From NCBI GenBank assembly GCA_964352905.1, contig CAYGTS010000049.1, positions 1 through 16,870 of the forward strand: a stretch of DNA of 16,870 bases, given 5' to 3'. A program made the translations under genes and the position numbers. The DNA is from CAYGTS01 sp964352905 (GTDB lineage: Bacteria; Pseudomonadota; Gammaproteobacteria; JAHCLG01). This document shows, piece after piece, positions 5,971-14,900 of this stretch; positions within the stretch are counted from its first letter, which is position 1, and each line of letters opens with the position of its first letter. The notes below the pieces were generated by a model. It saw nothing but the letters and a program-made list of their open reading frames with translations. It was not told the DNA's origin and ran no database searches.

Positions 5971-7166
5971 AATTTGATCCTGTAAAAGTTGTTCATGTTT
6001 ACTACAAACCTATAGATGAAAAAATTTTTGTTGGCAGATTGGCATTAAGTAAGCGAAAGATTTTTTTCGAATATGAGCCTAGCTTTATAGAAACAGGTCT
6101 TAATTTATCTCCATTCAAACTACCGCTTAAATCCGGTGTTATAGCAGGATCTGATTTTACTTTTGATGGGTTGTTTGGTGTTTTTAATGACTCTCTTCCT
6201 GATGGCTGGGGTCGATTATTGCTAGATCGTACGCTTATTAAACATAATATTAATCCTGGCAGTTTATCCGTGCTTGATAGACTTTGTTTTGTAGGATCAA
6301 ATGGCATGGGGGCTTTAATTTACGAACCCGAGACAGAGCATTCACCTAATATACCGCATTATTCTTTGGATGAAATCGCTGAAGAAATTGCGGAATTTCA
6401 AGAGCATGACAATGACAAATATGTTGAAGATCTACTCAACCTTGGCGGTTCTTCAGCTGGTGCCAGACCGAAAGTTTTAATGTGCGTGCAAGATGAACAT
6501 TGGTTAATTAAATTTCCCTCTCACACTGATCCAAAAGATATTGGTGCAATCGAATATGCTTATCATCTTATGGCCCAAGATGCTGGACTTAACATACCGC
6601 AAGCTAAATTATTTCCAGCACGCAAAGGGCTTGGTTTTTTTGGAAGTCATCGGTTTGATAAAACAGATAATTCTAGAGTTCATATGCATACAGCCAGTGG
6701 TCTTCTACATGCAGATCATAGAACACCAAGTCTTGACTATGCAATGATCATGAAAGCAACAATGCACTTAACCCATGACATGAAGGAGTGTGAGAAACAA
6801 TATAGAGGATGCGTGTTTAATGTCCTTAGTCATAACCGTGACGATCACTCTAAAAATTTTTCCTTTTTAATGAAGCCAAATGGTCTTTGGCGGATTTCAC
6901 CTTCCTATGACTTAACATTTTCTTCAGGACCTAGCGGCGAGCATTGCTCGATGGTAATGGGTGAAGGTAAAAATCCTGGTACACGGCAGCTGCTAGAACT
7001 AGCTAAAATAAGTAATATTAAAAAATCTGATGCACTTAAAATCATTGAGGAGGTAAAATCATCTGTATCTCAATGGTCTAATTTTGCAAAAGATGCAGGT
7101 GTTAGCAGTGCAAGTAGTAAATTGATTAATTCAGCGATAACCAAAATAATCAAAGATAATTTGTAA
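5967..7166 (+). CDS. hipA: HipA-family serine/threonine kinase toxin
   Basis: HipA toxins are Ser/Thr kinases. The E. coli protein phosphorylates glutamyl-tRNA synthetase, which stops growth and gives persister cells. This 399-residue protein has the N-terminal HipA domain (about 1-100, with DSLPDGWGRLLLD) and a HipA-like kinase domain. The glycine-rich block LGGSSAGARPKVL is at 159-171. The lysine of IKFPS follows. The catalytic loop NRDDHSKNFSFL is at 290-301, with D293 equivalent to the catalytic Asp of E. coli HipA. PSYDL at 312-316 carries the metal-binding Asp (D315). All key residues are present, so it is probably active. Length is close to the usual 400-440. It is translated from an ATG overlapping the hipB stop. 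The pair lies where the 5' part of amrS should be, which points to acquisition by recombination. The cellular target here is unknown. Confidence 0.95.
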   Translation: MKFDPVKVVHVYYKPIDEKIFVGRLALSKRKIFFEYEPSFIETGLNLSPFKLPLKSGVIAGSDFTFDGLFGVFNDSLPDGWGRLLLDRTLIKHNINPGSLSVLDRLCFVGSNGMGALIYEPETEHSPNIPHYSLDEIAEEIAEFQEHDNDKYVEDLLNLGGSSAGARPKVLMCVQDEHWLIKFPSHTDPKDIGAIEYAYHLMAQDAGLNIPQAKLFPARKGLGFFGSHRFDKTDNSRVHMHTASGLLHADHRTPSLDYAMIMKATMHLTHDMKECEKQYRGCVFNVLSHNRDDHSKNFSFLMKPNGLWRISPSYDLTFSSGPSGEHCSMVMGEGKNPGTRQLLELAKISNIKKSDALKIIEEVKSSVSQWSNFAKDAGVSSASSKLINSAITKIIKDNL

Positions 7167-7170
7167 CTCA

Positions 7171-7212
7171 CTCCGTAGCGGGGATCGCCAAATCTGAACG
7201 TTCTTGGTAAAT
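7171..7212 (+). repeat. Dispersed intergenic repeat, copy B (head plus tail)
   Basis: This copy joins a head (CGTAGCGGGGATCGCC) similar to those at 11-41 and 8671-8701 with a tail, CCAAATCTGAACGTTCTTGG, that recurs at 8786. The tail repeat is 25 bases (7188-7212 against 8786-8810) with one mismatch. It contains the 8-bp palindrome GAACGTTC and CCAA/TTGG ends. It sits directly after the hipA stop. Confidence 0.75.
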
Positions 7213-7282
7213 ATTAAGCTAAAAGGTGTGAGCAGTTACGAAAGATAATACATTGCATTTTTTGGGAGGTGAGAGATTGGCC

Positions 7283-8083
7283 ATGAAGATTAAGCCCGCT
7301 GCGGTGGCAGGGTATTTTTATCCAGCACAGCCGCAACAATTGCAGCAAATGTTGCAAACGTTATTGGCGCAAGCGAATGGCGACTATGCTAAACCCAAAG
7401 CCATTATCGCGCCGCATGCTGGCTATATTTATTCAGGGAAAGTGGCGGCGAGTGCGTATGCGGTGTTGGCGAATTATCGCGATCACATTTCACGTGTGGT
7501 GTTATTAGGGCCGGCGCATCGTTATCCTGTGGGATCACTTGCAATCAGTAGTGCTCTCTATTTTGCGACACCACTCGGTGATCTGAGAGTGGATGAACGA
7601 TTACGCCGTATGGTTTTAGCTTTGCAACAAGTGCAAGAAATCGATGCAGCTTTCACTGAAGAACATTGCCTTGAAGTGCAATTACCGTTTTTGCAAATGG
7701 TCTTAAAAGATTTCACGATTTTGCCATTGTTGGTTGGTAATGCGACACCACCTGAAGTGGCGGAAGTGTTAGAATCAGTGTGGGGTGATGAGAAAACCCT
7801 GATTGTCATTAGCTCTGATTTAAGTCATTATTTAGATTACGACACAGCGCGTCACAAAGATGCACAAACCACGCAAGCGATTGTGACACAATCCATTGCA
7901 GGGTTAGATTACGAATCGGCGTGTGGGCGACATGCGATTGCCGGATTGCTCGATGTGGCGCAACGCCATCATTATCGCATCGTTAATCGCGACTTAAATA
8001 ATTCAGGCGATACTGCAGGAAGCAAAGATCGCGTGGTAGGCTACGGCGCTTACCATCTTTATGAAGAGGGAGAAGGGCAATGA
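7283..8083 (+). CDS. amrB: AmmeMemoRadiSam system protein B (Memo-like)
   Basis: This protein belongs to the Memo family, related to extradiol dioxygenase LigB, found with AMMECR1 and a radical SAM enzyme in many microbes. The biochemical role of the bacterial set is unsettled. The N-terminus KIKPAAVAGYFYPA is diagnostic. Possible metal-site histidines are H45 (PHAGYIYSGK), H79 (GPAHRYP) and H182 (SSDLSHY), which correspond in context to the conserved histidines of human MEMO1. EEHCLEVQLPFLQ and a C-terminal VVGYGAYHL are also present. I chose ATG 7283, giving 266 residues. The open frame runs back to TTG 7253, but GGGAGGTGA (7264-7272) is a strong Shine-Dalgarno placed for 7283, and family proteins start at this point. 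TTG 7277 is another option. It overlaps the next gene by four bases. Its radical SAM partner is truncated nearby. Confidence 0.93.
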   Translation: MKIKPAAVAGYFYPAQPQQLQQMLQTLLAQANGDYAKPKAIIAPHAGYIYSGKVAASAYAVLANYRDHISRVVLLGPAHRYPVGSLAISSALYFATPLGDLRVDERLRRMVLALQQVQEIDAAFTEEHCLEVQLPFLQMVLKDFTILPLLVGNATPPEVAEVLESVWGDEKTLIVISSDLSHYLDYDTARHKDAQTTQAIVTQSIAGLDYESACGRHAIAGLLDVAQRHHYRIVNRDLNNSGDTAGSKDRVVGYGAYHLYEEGEGQ

Positions 8084-8637
8084 ATTTCACCGCTGAACAA
8101 CGCCGGGTACTATTAAATACCGCGCATGCTGCGATTGATCATGGTTTAAACCAAGCAAAGCATTTACCGATCCAACTACACGATTATGATGAACAATTAC
8201 AACAGCAACAGGCGAGTTTTGTTACGTTAGAAATTAACGATCAACTACGCGGTTGCATGGGTAGTTTAAGCGCTATCAGGCCGCTCATTGCCGATGTTGC
8301 GCATAATGCCTTTATGGCAGCCTTTCACGATCCGCGTTTTTACGCCTTAAAAAACAGCGAACGGGCGTTACTGCAAATTGCTATTTCCGTTTTAAGCGTA
8401 CCCGAAGATCTTAGTGTTACCGATGAAGCGGATTTATTACAACAATTACGCCCGCATATCGATGGTTTGATTTTACACATGGGCAGCCACAGCGCCACGT
8501 TTTTACCGGCGGTGTGGCAAAGTTTGTCTAACCCGCAAGATTTCTTGAATCAATTGAAACGCAAAGCCGGTTTACCGGCTGATTATTGGTCGCGCAAACT
8601 GCAGTTTCAACGTTATACGACGCAGCTGATTGAGTGA
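8080..8637 (+). CDS. amrA: AmmeMemoRadiSam system protein A (AMMECR1-like)
   Basis: This 185-residue protein matches the AMMECR1 family. The hallmark LRGCMGSL is at about 56-63 (G58, C59). The conserved block with A-A-F-H-D-P-R-F-Y-A-L follows, and then the C-terminal LPAVWQSL, FLNQLKRKAGL and DYW. The fold is a small alpha/beta protein with no established reaction. Human AMMECR1 is linked to a contiguous-gene syndrome. The ATG overlaps the stop of the Memo-like gene (ATGA), so the two proteins are made together. No targeting signal is visible, so it is probably cytosolic. With the radical SAM gene truncated, this pair is either an orphan remnant still under selection or works with a radical SAM protein encoded elsewhere. 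Confidence 0.94.
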   Translation: MNFTAEQRRVLLNTAHAAIDHGLNQAKHLPIQLHDYDEQLQQQQASFVTLEINDQLRGCMGSLSAIRPLIADVAHNAFMAAFHDPRFYALKNSERALLQIAISVLSVPEDLSVTDEADLLQQLRPHIDGLILHMGSHSATFLPAVWQSLSNPQDFLNQLKRKAGLPADYWSRKLQFQRYTTQLIE

Positions 8638-8670
8638 TTGTGAAAAACAATAAGTTAGCGTAACTATTCA

Positions 8671-8701
8671 CCCTGTAGATGGGAACGCCCATATTCGGGC
8701 T
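8671..8701 (+). repeat. Dispersed intergenic repeat, copy C head
   Basis: The bases CTGTAGATGGGAACGCCC are followed by a GCCC-N6-GGGC stem (8687-8700) and TAAAAA. The segment matches copy A (minus strand, 11-41) at about 22 of 30 positions. The stem is short and no T-run follows, so it is not a clear terminator for the gene upstream. Confidence 0.5.
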
Positions 8702-8780
8702 AAAAACAGCGAAAATCTTTTATCGAAATGCTCATTTATTCACATATAAACTGCGCTTTCTCAAAAATATTTTCGTAGTT

Positions 8781-8810
8781 GTTCACCAAATCTGAACGTT
8801 CTTGGCAAAT
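8781..8810 (+). repeat. Dispersed intergenic repeat, copy C tail
   Basis: Bases 8786-8810 repeat 7188-7212 with 24 of 25 identities (core CCAAATCTGAACGTTCTTGG), including the GAACGTTC palindrome. In copy B the head and tail are contiguous. Here they are separated by about 85 bases. The 334-base gap 8638-8971 otherwise holds the promoter and dyad of the next gene and no ORF I can support. Confidence 0.75.
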
Positions 8811-8866
8811 TCACAGTTAAGTTTACTGAATAGTTACAAGTTAGCAATGCTAATGTAGCAAATGAC

Positions 8867-8896
8867 TTACATAGTGTTAGTGAATTGTGCTATTAT
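8867..8896 (+). promoter_or_regulatory. Candidate extended -10 promoter of the giant gene
   Basis: TGC-TATTAT (8888-8896) forms an extended -10. A weak -35 (TTACAT, 8867-8872) lies 18 bases before the hexamer. The predicted start near 8903 gives a leader of about 69 bases before the ATG at 8972. Confidence 0.4.
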
Positions 8897-8920
8897 TTGC
8901 CAATAAACAAGAGAATAAGA

Positions 8921-8941
8921 ATACGTTAACACGTAACGTAT
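8921..8941 (+). promoter_or_regulatory. Perfect 8-bp dyad in the leader of the giant gene
   Basis: ATACGTTA (8921-8928) and TAACGTAT (8934-8941) are exact inverted complements around ACACG. If the promoter at 8867-8896 is right, the dyad lies in the transcribed leader, 13 bases before the Shine-Dalgarno GGGAGA (8955-8960). It could be an RNA hairpin or an operator. I cannot tell which. Confidence 0.5.
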
Positions 8942-8971
8942 CTTCAGCAATCGCGGGAGATCATAAGAATA

Positions 8972-11900
8972 ATGTTTAAGCCTTATCAGCAGCCACCGCA
9001 AGCAGCTAGCTCTCTTGAGTTACTCGCGCCAAACGTTTTTGCACAGAGAAAAGAAGCTGATCAAGCAATCTTAACTCACGCATTAACACGACACCCCAAA
9101 CAACGCTGGTCATTGTTAGGTTTACTCAGAAATCCTTTTGCAAAGCAAAAAGCCACTTGGGATGAAGCAGAAAAAGCTTTTCAACAAGCTCAAGAGCAAG
9201 AAAAGCAAAATCAATCTCTGCAAGGCCAATTTAAAACGTTTGCTGAACAATTTTTTTACCCACGCTTAGCACAAGCTGCTACTGAAAAAGTTAGCAGCAC
9301 AGCGGTGGGTGTTGGTTTAGATTTTTCATCTATACCCTTACCTGATTTTATTACTAATGGTTTTGTCGCTAGCGTTGGTTGGGCTGCGGGTTTAGTTGCG
9401 CGTGCAGTAACCTTAAGTTATTTACAACAAAATCCGAGTTTATTACAGCAAACACAACATCACCAAGCTATATTGAAACAGCTTTTTAAAGATCATGAAG
9501 CTGAAATAAACACTTTAACTCAACAATTTTTAACTTTTTTATTTTATATCAAGCTTAATCCCAAAATAACGGATAAAGAATTTAAAGAAGAACTACAAAA
9601 GATTTTTAACAGCATTGTTGCAGTCTCTTATAGCGTTAAAGATAAATCAATTACCGATAGCGTATTAGCAAACATTGGTTTAAAAAATCCACTACGCCCG
9701 TTTAACCGCGAACAATTTCAACGCGATATGCTGCAATTATTTGGCACGATGTGCCAATGCGCTATCGCTCAACCACAACCGGTTGCTCATTCATTTTTAG
9801 GCGTGCTATGGCAAGCGTTCACCGGATTTTTTAGAAAAATTAAAAATCTATGGGCCCACTTTCGGCACGGTTATTCAGCTGCGCAACGTGATACGTTAGC
9901 ATCTGTCATAGATGTGATTAAAGATGAAGGGTTGCAACAACAATTATCCAATGCTGCAACGGCTAGCGCTGTAAATATAACAACGCCTGCCTATTTGCAT
10001 GCCATCGAATTATTAACAAAGCATGAATTATTCTTAGGCCATCCTGATTTTTGGTTGCAGGAATTTGATGCTTATACCGGCAATAATCCTGAGCTAGAAA
10101 AAAAACTTCAAGAAAAAATACGCGCAGCAAAAAATAAAAGCGAAGTGCAATATCAAGCTTTTTGTGATAGACCAGAAGTTGCTATAAATAAAACCAAAGC
10201 CTTTATTCAACAGTTACACTTAAACGGTGAAGACACACAAACAATCAAAGCTATCCTTAAAAGACAAATTTTATTTTTACTCACACAGCAATTGAATAAG
10301 GATGCAATTAATCACACTCAGTTACAAGTAATCAGCGCGTTTTACGTTAATGATTTAGGTGGAAATGCGAGTGATAACCATTATCTCGCACAAGCATACC
10401 ACCAAATACAGCAGCAAAGAGAACAAGAGGAAAAAGCACGCTTTAACAAGCAAAAATCTGAACGCGCAAACTTCTACGCAATACAAGCAGGAAGCACGCT
10501 TCCCTCATCCTTAGGATCAATTGATTTACCCAACCCGCAAGCAATTAAGGCAGAGGCAACCCTTAATGCGATTGATGGCAGTATTCAACGAGCTACAGCC
10601 AGAGCCCATGCACATGCTGCTAATGCATTTGCGAATTCGCCAGTAGCGCACAGTATTCACGGTGCTATTTATGGTGCGATTGAAGCGGGTTTTACCCATT
10701 TAAGTGAATTGTTGGGCGCTGAAAATCAGGTTCGCTTAGATAACACAGGTAATGAATTTGAACCGAGCACCTATGCGCGCATTAAACATTTAGTAGAAAC
10801 GGATTTATTAGAGCGCACAACGCAATGGGTGACGCAACATTACTTACTGCATGAAACGAATTTATTAAAAAAATCCTGGATTGATCATATACCAGGTCTT
10901 GGCACGCTAACCAGTGCTGCCAAAGAGGGCATGAGCAGTGTGATTAGCCAACTCAGCAGTGCGATTGTAGGTGAAATTTTTTATCGCTTTTTCCCGGTTA
11001 GTAATCAATTAAATACTGAACAACAACAATTAGTACAACAAGCGAGAAAGGAATTTTGTGAGCAACACCTTGCAACCCTTAATTTAATCAGTACCGAAAT
11101 GCTACGCTTAATGGTATTTATTGAAAAAAATCCTGATCCTTTGCAATCTGCGCAGCAAATGCGCGCGATTTTGTCACAACTGGATAATGCGATTAACACT
11201 TTAGCCAGCACCCCAACAACTTATACTGCTTGGGAAGCATTAAAAAGTATTTTTTCTACAAGCGATGCTGCTGCACCCGCCCAAATCCGCAGCGCACTTT
11301 ATCAACTGTGTGGCAAAATTTGTGATGCGAATATTAGTGCAGTGCGTGATAACCCGATTTCACAAGCCATGGCTGCTGAAGAAGCCAAAAAAACCACAAG
11401 CATCGTTGGCGTGGCTGAAGATGCAGTAATTGGGACTGTAAGCATGCTTGGTGGAATACTTGGCTTGGGATCACCTATTCATGCGCAAGATAAACCACGG
11501 CAAGATGTTTTATTGCATTTAAAACAACATTTCTTAGCAGTAGAGCAAGCCACAGTATTAGATGATCTTTATCGAACAACAACACAGGCAAACCAACCTT
11601 ATTTAGCGGCATTAGAGAGCTTACCAGCAGGCGGATTATCAGCAACGCCGAATGCTTGGCTGGTGGATTATCGTGTGCGCTCAACCGCCAATGGCGATGA
11701 AGCAACGCATCAAGATCATCGCGCAGAAATTGCAGCACGCATCCAAGCGGCAAACGATCAACAACAGCAATTTCTAACTTCACCACATGATATTCTTGCT
11801 GCCCTAGAAGAAACAGAAGCATTTTTAAATGACAATCCCAACGCTGTCGCACAACTGGGGTTAAAACCACTGTGGCGCATGCAAATAATAGCCTTGGTGG

Positions 11901-14900
11901 ATACTTTGCAAAGCCACTTATTTGGCCTACCTGAGGGAAATCAAAGAAACACCTATGCTAGCAGCGTGGCAGAAGCTCTCGGTGCTATGCAATCATTTTA
12001 TGTTGAGTGTTTAGATGGTGAAATCACCGATATTGAAAATGCCGCGGATTTGCGTTTAAGCTTTAGCGAACTTGCAAAACAATGTGAGAAATTACAGAGC
12101 AGTTTGGGTTCACAAAAAAATCTGCTGTTAGGTTCACCCGTATTGTGGTTATTTTATCAGCGTGATTATCAATTTATACCGAATCAAGGTTTTTCGCATG
12201 CCCAGCCCGAATTAACGGCAGATAATATTGATAAATTTATTTTTAATACACTAGCAGCAATTCATAATTTAGCCCAGCATGATCAAACACAATTTTCGTT
12301 ATACCGTTTATTTTTATTGAAGCAACTTGCCGAATTAATCACCCCCGATTCAGCTAACTATCTTGCTGATCCTGTCGCACGTGTTAAATTGAAAACGCAA
12401 TTATTGCCATTACTCAGTAATAAACCCTTAAGCGATGTTGAACTGGCGCATATTGCGTATTTGCAATTTGCTGAAGGTGATTTTTTACAGCATATGCGCC
12501 AATTACTCGCCTTAGCACCGGCAATGTTACATCTTTATCGTTTAGCAGACACAAAACCTGATGCCCGTAAGACATTGGATCAACAGCGTAATCAAGTAGC
12601 GCATGATTTTTCAGAAACACGAAAAAAAGCCGCCGCTGAAAAACTTGCAAAAAAAGCCCAAGCACTTGAAAAAAAGCAAAGTGAAAATAAAAGTATTGTT
12701 GCAGAGCTATCTGCTTGGCAACATGAGCGAACAGTTGAGCAAACCTTACAGCAATTGGCTAGAAATCGTGATCAACAACTTGCGTTTGGCGTTAAACAAG
12801 ATTTACAAACGTTACCTTTAGCAATCACACATTCTATGCGTGCCAGTGTTTTGAGTGCTAGCAGTTATCTTGCTAGCGAATTGGATAAACCGGTGCGCGC
12901 TTTTTTTGGTTTAGATGAGCCTAAACCTATTTCTCTGAATGAGTGTCTTACGGCTTTAGAAGAACAGCAGCATAAAACCTTTGCTGATCAATTAAAAAAA
13001 TCTGCAGAAACTTGGGCAATCCAATTTGCCGCCGGCAAAGTAGCGAGTTGGTTTGCTAGCGATTATTCCAAACCTTTGTTGGAAAAAATTGCGCGTTTTT
13101 ATGTGCCTAGCACAGCACAAGCTGTGGGTGGTAATGAAGTTGCAGCCAGTATTGGCAGTGAAATTACTGGATATTTTGCCGGTTTATTGGCACAAAATGT
13201 TGTTGGGTATTTATTAGAAAATCATGATGCATTAACAGAACAACAACAACAAGCTTTGCACGCAGGTATTGATCCCTTATTGCAATCGTTACAAAGTAGC
13301 ATTCAACCGATTGCAAATATGATGTTAGGTATTTTGGCGTATATTCAGCAACAGCCACAAGGTTTATCTGATCAAGAAATGGCGAATTTACTCTCACAAT
13401 TAGATAGTGCTATTGCTAACCTAGCCAATAGCATGACTTATGATGAAACGTTGAAAGAAAGAATTACTAAACTATTTGGTCATGCTAAAGCAAGCCCTTC
13501 ACCGATAAGTTTGCAACGAAAGCTTTATCAATTATGTGGCCAACTTTGCCAAAATGCGATCTGTGCGCGTTCGCAAAGTTTAATAGGCAGTGCTATGCAT
13601 GCAGCAACCACACGCCGTCACAGTTTAATTGGCACTGCGGCACATGTTGCAGCAACTGTAATTGATAGTGCTGTAGAATTTACTACAAATCAATCATTAC
13701 TAGCACAGTACAATAGCTTAGAGCGTCGTACCTTAACGACTTTTCGCGATCAATTACAGTTTAAAGCGAATACCGTTAGCAATAGGCAACGCCAACAAAC
13801 TATTTTTGATGTGGATAAACAGTATTTAGATTCATTAGAAAGCATGATTGATCATGCTTTGTTTGGTGATGCAAATCATTTACTCGGCACACCGCAAGCC
13901 TGGTTATTAAATTACCGTGAACATGCTGCGAAAAATAGTGATCACGTAATACATAATAAAATTAAGGAACTCGTTATAAATTCTGCTTGGCAAACTCAAA
14001 CCATGATAGAAAATCCAAGTGAGTTATCTGCTTTACTGAAAAAGACACGCCACTATATTAATACTAATCGTGCTTTATCGCCTCATTATCATGCGATGCT
14101 ACGCGAGCAACTGTTATTGATTGCCAGGGGCATTGCGGAAAGAGCGCTCCGTGCAAACGATGAGTATAGCAAACAAGCCGTGCAAGCCTTAGTCGAGTTA
14201 AAACAGCATTATGTTGAGTATTATGGCGGCGATGCAGATGATATTGCTGTTGCTTTATCGCTATCTAATTCCAAAGCACAACTGATTATCACCTTATTAA
14301 AACTTGAAGAGCGGCTACAACCAGAAACACATTGTTTAATGGGATCGAGTGCATTATGGTTATCGGCGAGTGCATTTTTAAAACAAACGGTTGCTGATAA
14401 ATTATTACATACCAATCAAGCTATTCACCCGCAGGCGTTGGCTGCTTATTTAAACAATACCCAGCGTTTATTAGTGAATTTACAGCATGAAGATCCAGCG
14501 GTTTATCAACTGTATTATTTGTTTGTGATTAAACAAGTCTGTGAAATCGCGACCCAACAACTAGATGCCTATTCACAATTTGCTGTCGCAAAGTTTATTC
14601 ATGATCTTAATATCGATGTTGAAAGTATCGCTGATCTTGCAACGATGCAAGGTATCGATTTTGATTTTCAAGCGGAGTTAGCCACTTTAATTAGTTTAAC
14701 CCAAACACCAACAACGCATTTGATTATACCTTCTATACTTGCAACTCAGGTAGCAGCAGTTAAGCCACAACCCGCTGCAGCAGCTAAGCATGAAAATAAT
14801 GCGCAGCAACCAGAGGCAAAAGTTGATGCATGGCCGCCTTTAACCGTACAGGAACTTGCAAAATTAAAAGCTCGCAATTCACAGCACTTAACACAAGGAA

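Noticed and set aside
7253..7282. Upstream TTG start for the Memo-like protein
   Set aside because: The extra residues are not part of the family, and the strong GGGAGGTGA lies inside this stretch, pointing to ATG 7283.
8687..8706. Intrinsic terminator after the AMMECR1 gene
   Set aside because: The GCCC/GGGC stem is four base pairs and is followed by TAAAAA, not by a run of T.
11475..11870. Minus-strand open frame of 131 codons inside the giant gene
   Set aside because: The plus-strand frame holds the conserved repeat anchors here. The antisense frame has no ribosome-binding site or recognisable domain.
12603..12821. Lys-rich plus-strand frame of 72 codons in the giant gene
   Set aside because: It is a frame-shifted reading of the charged linker and shows no independent start signal.
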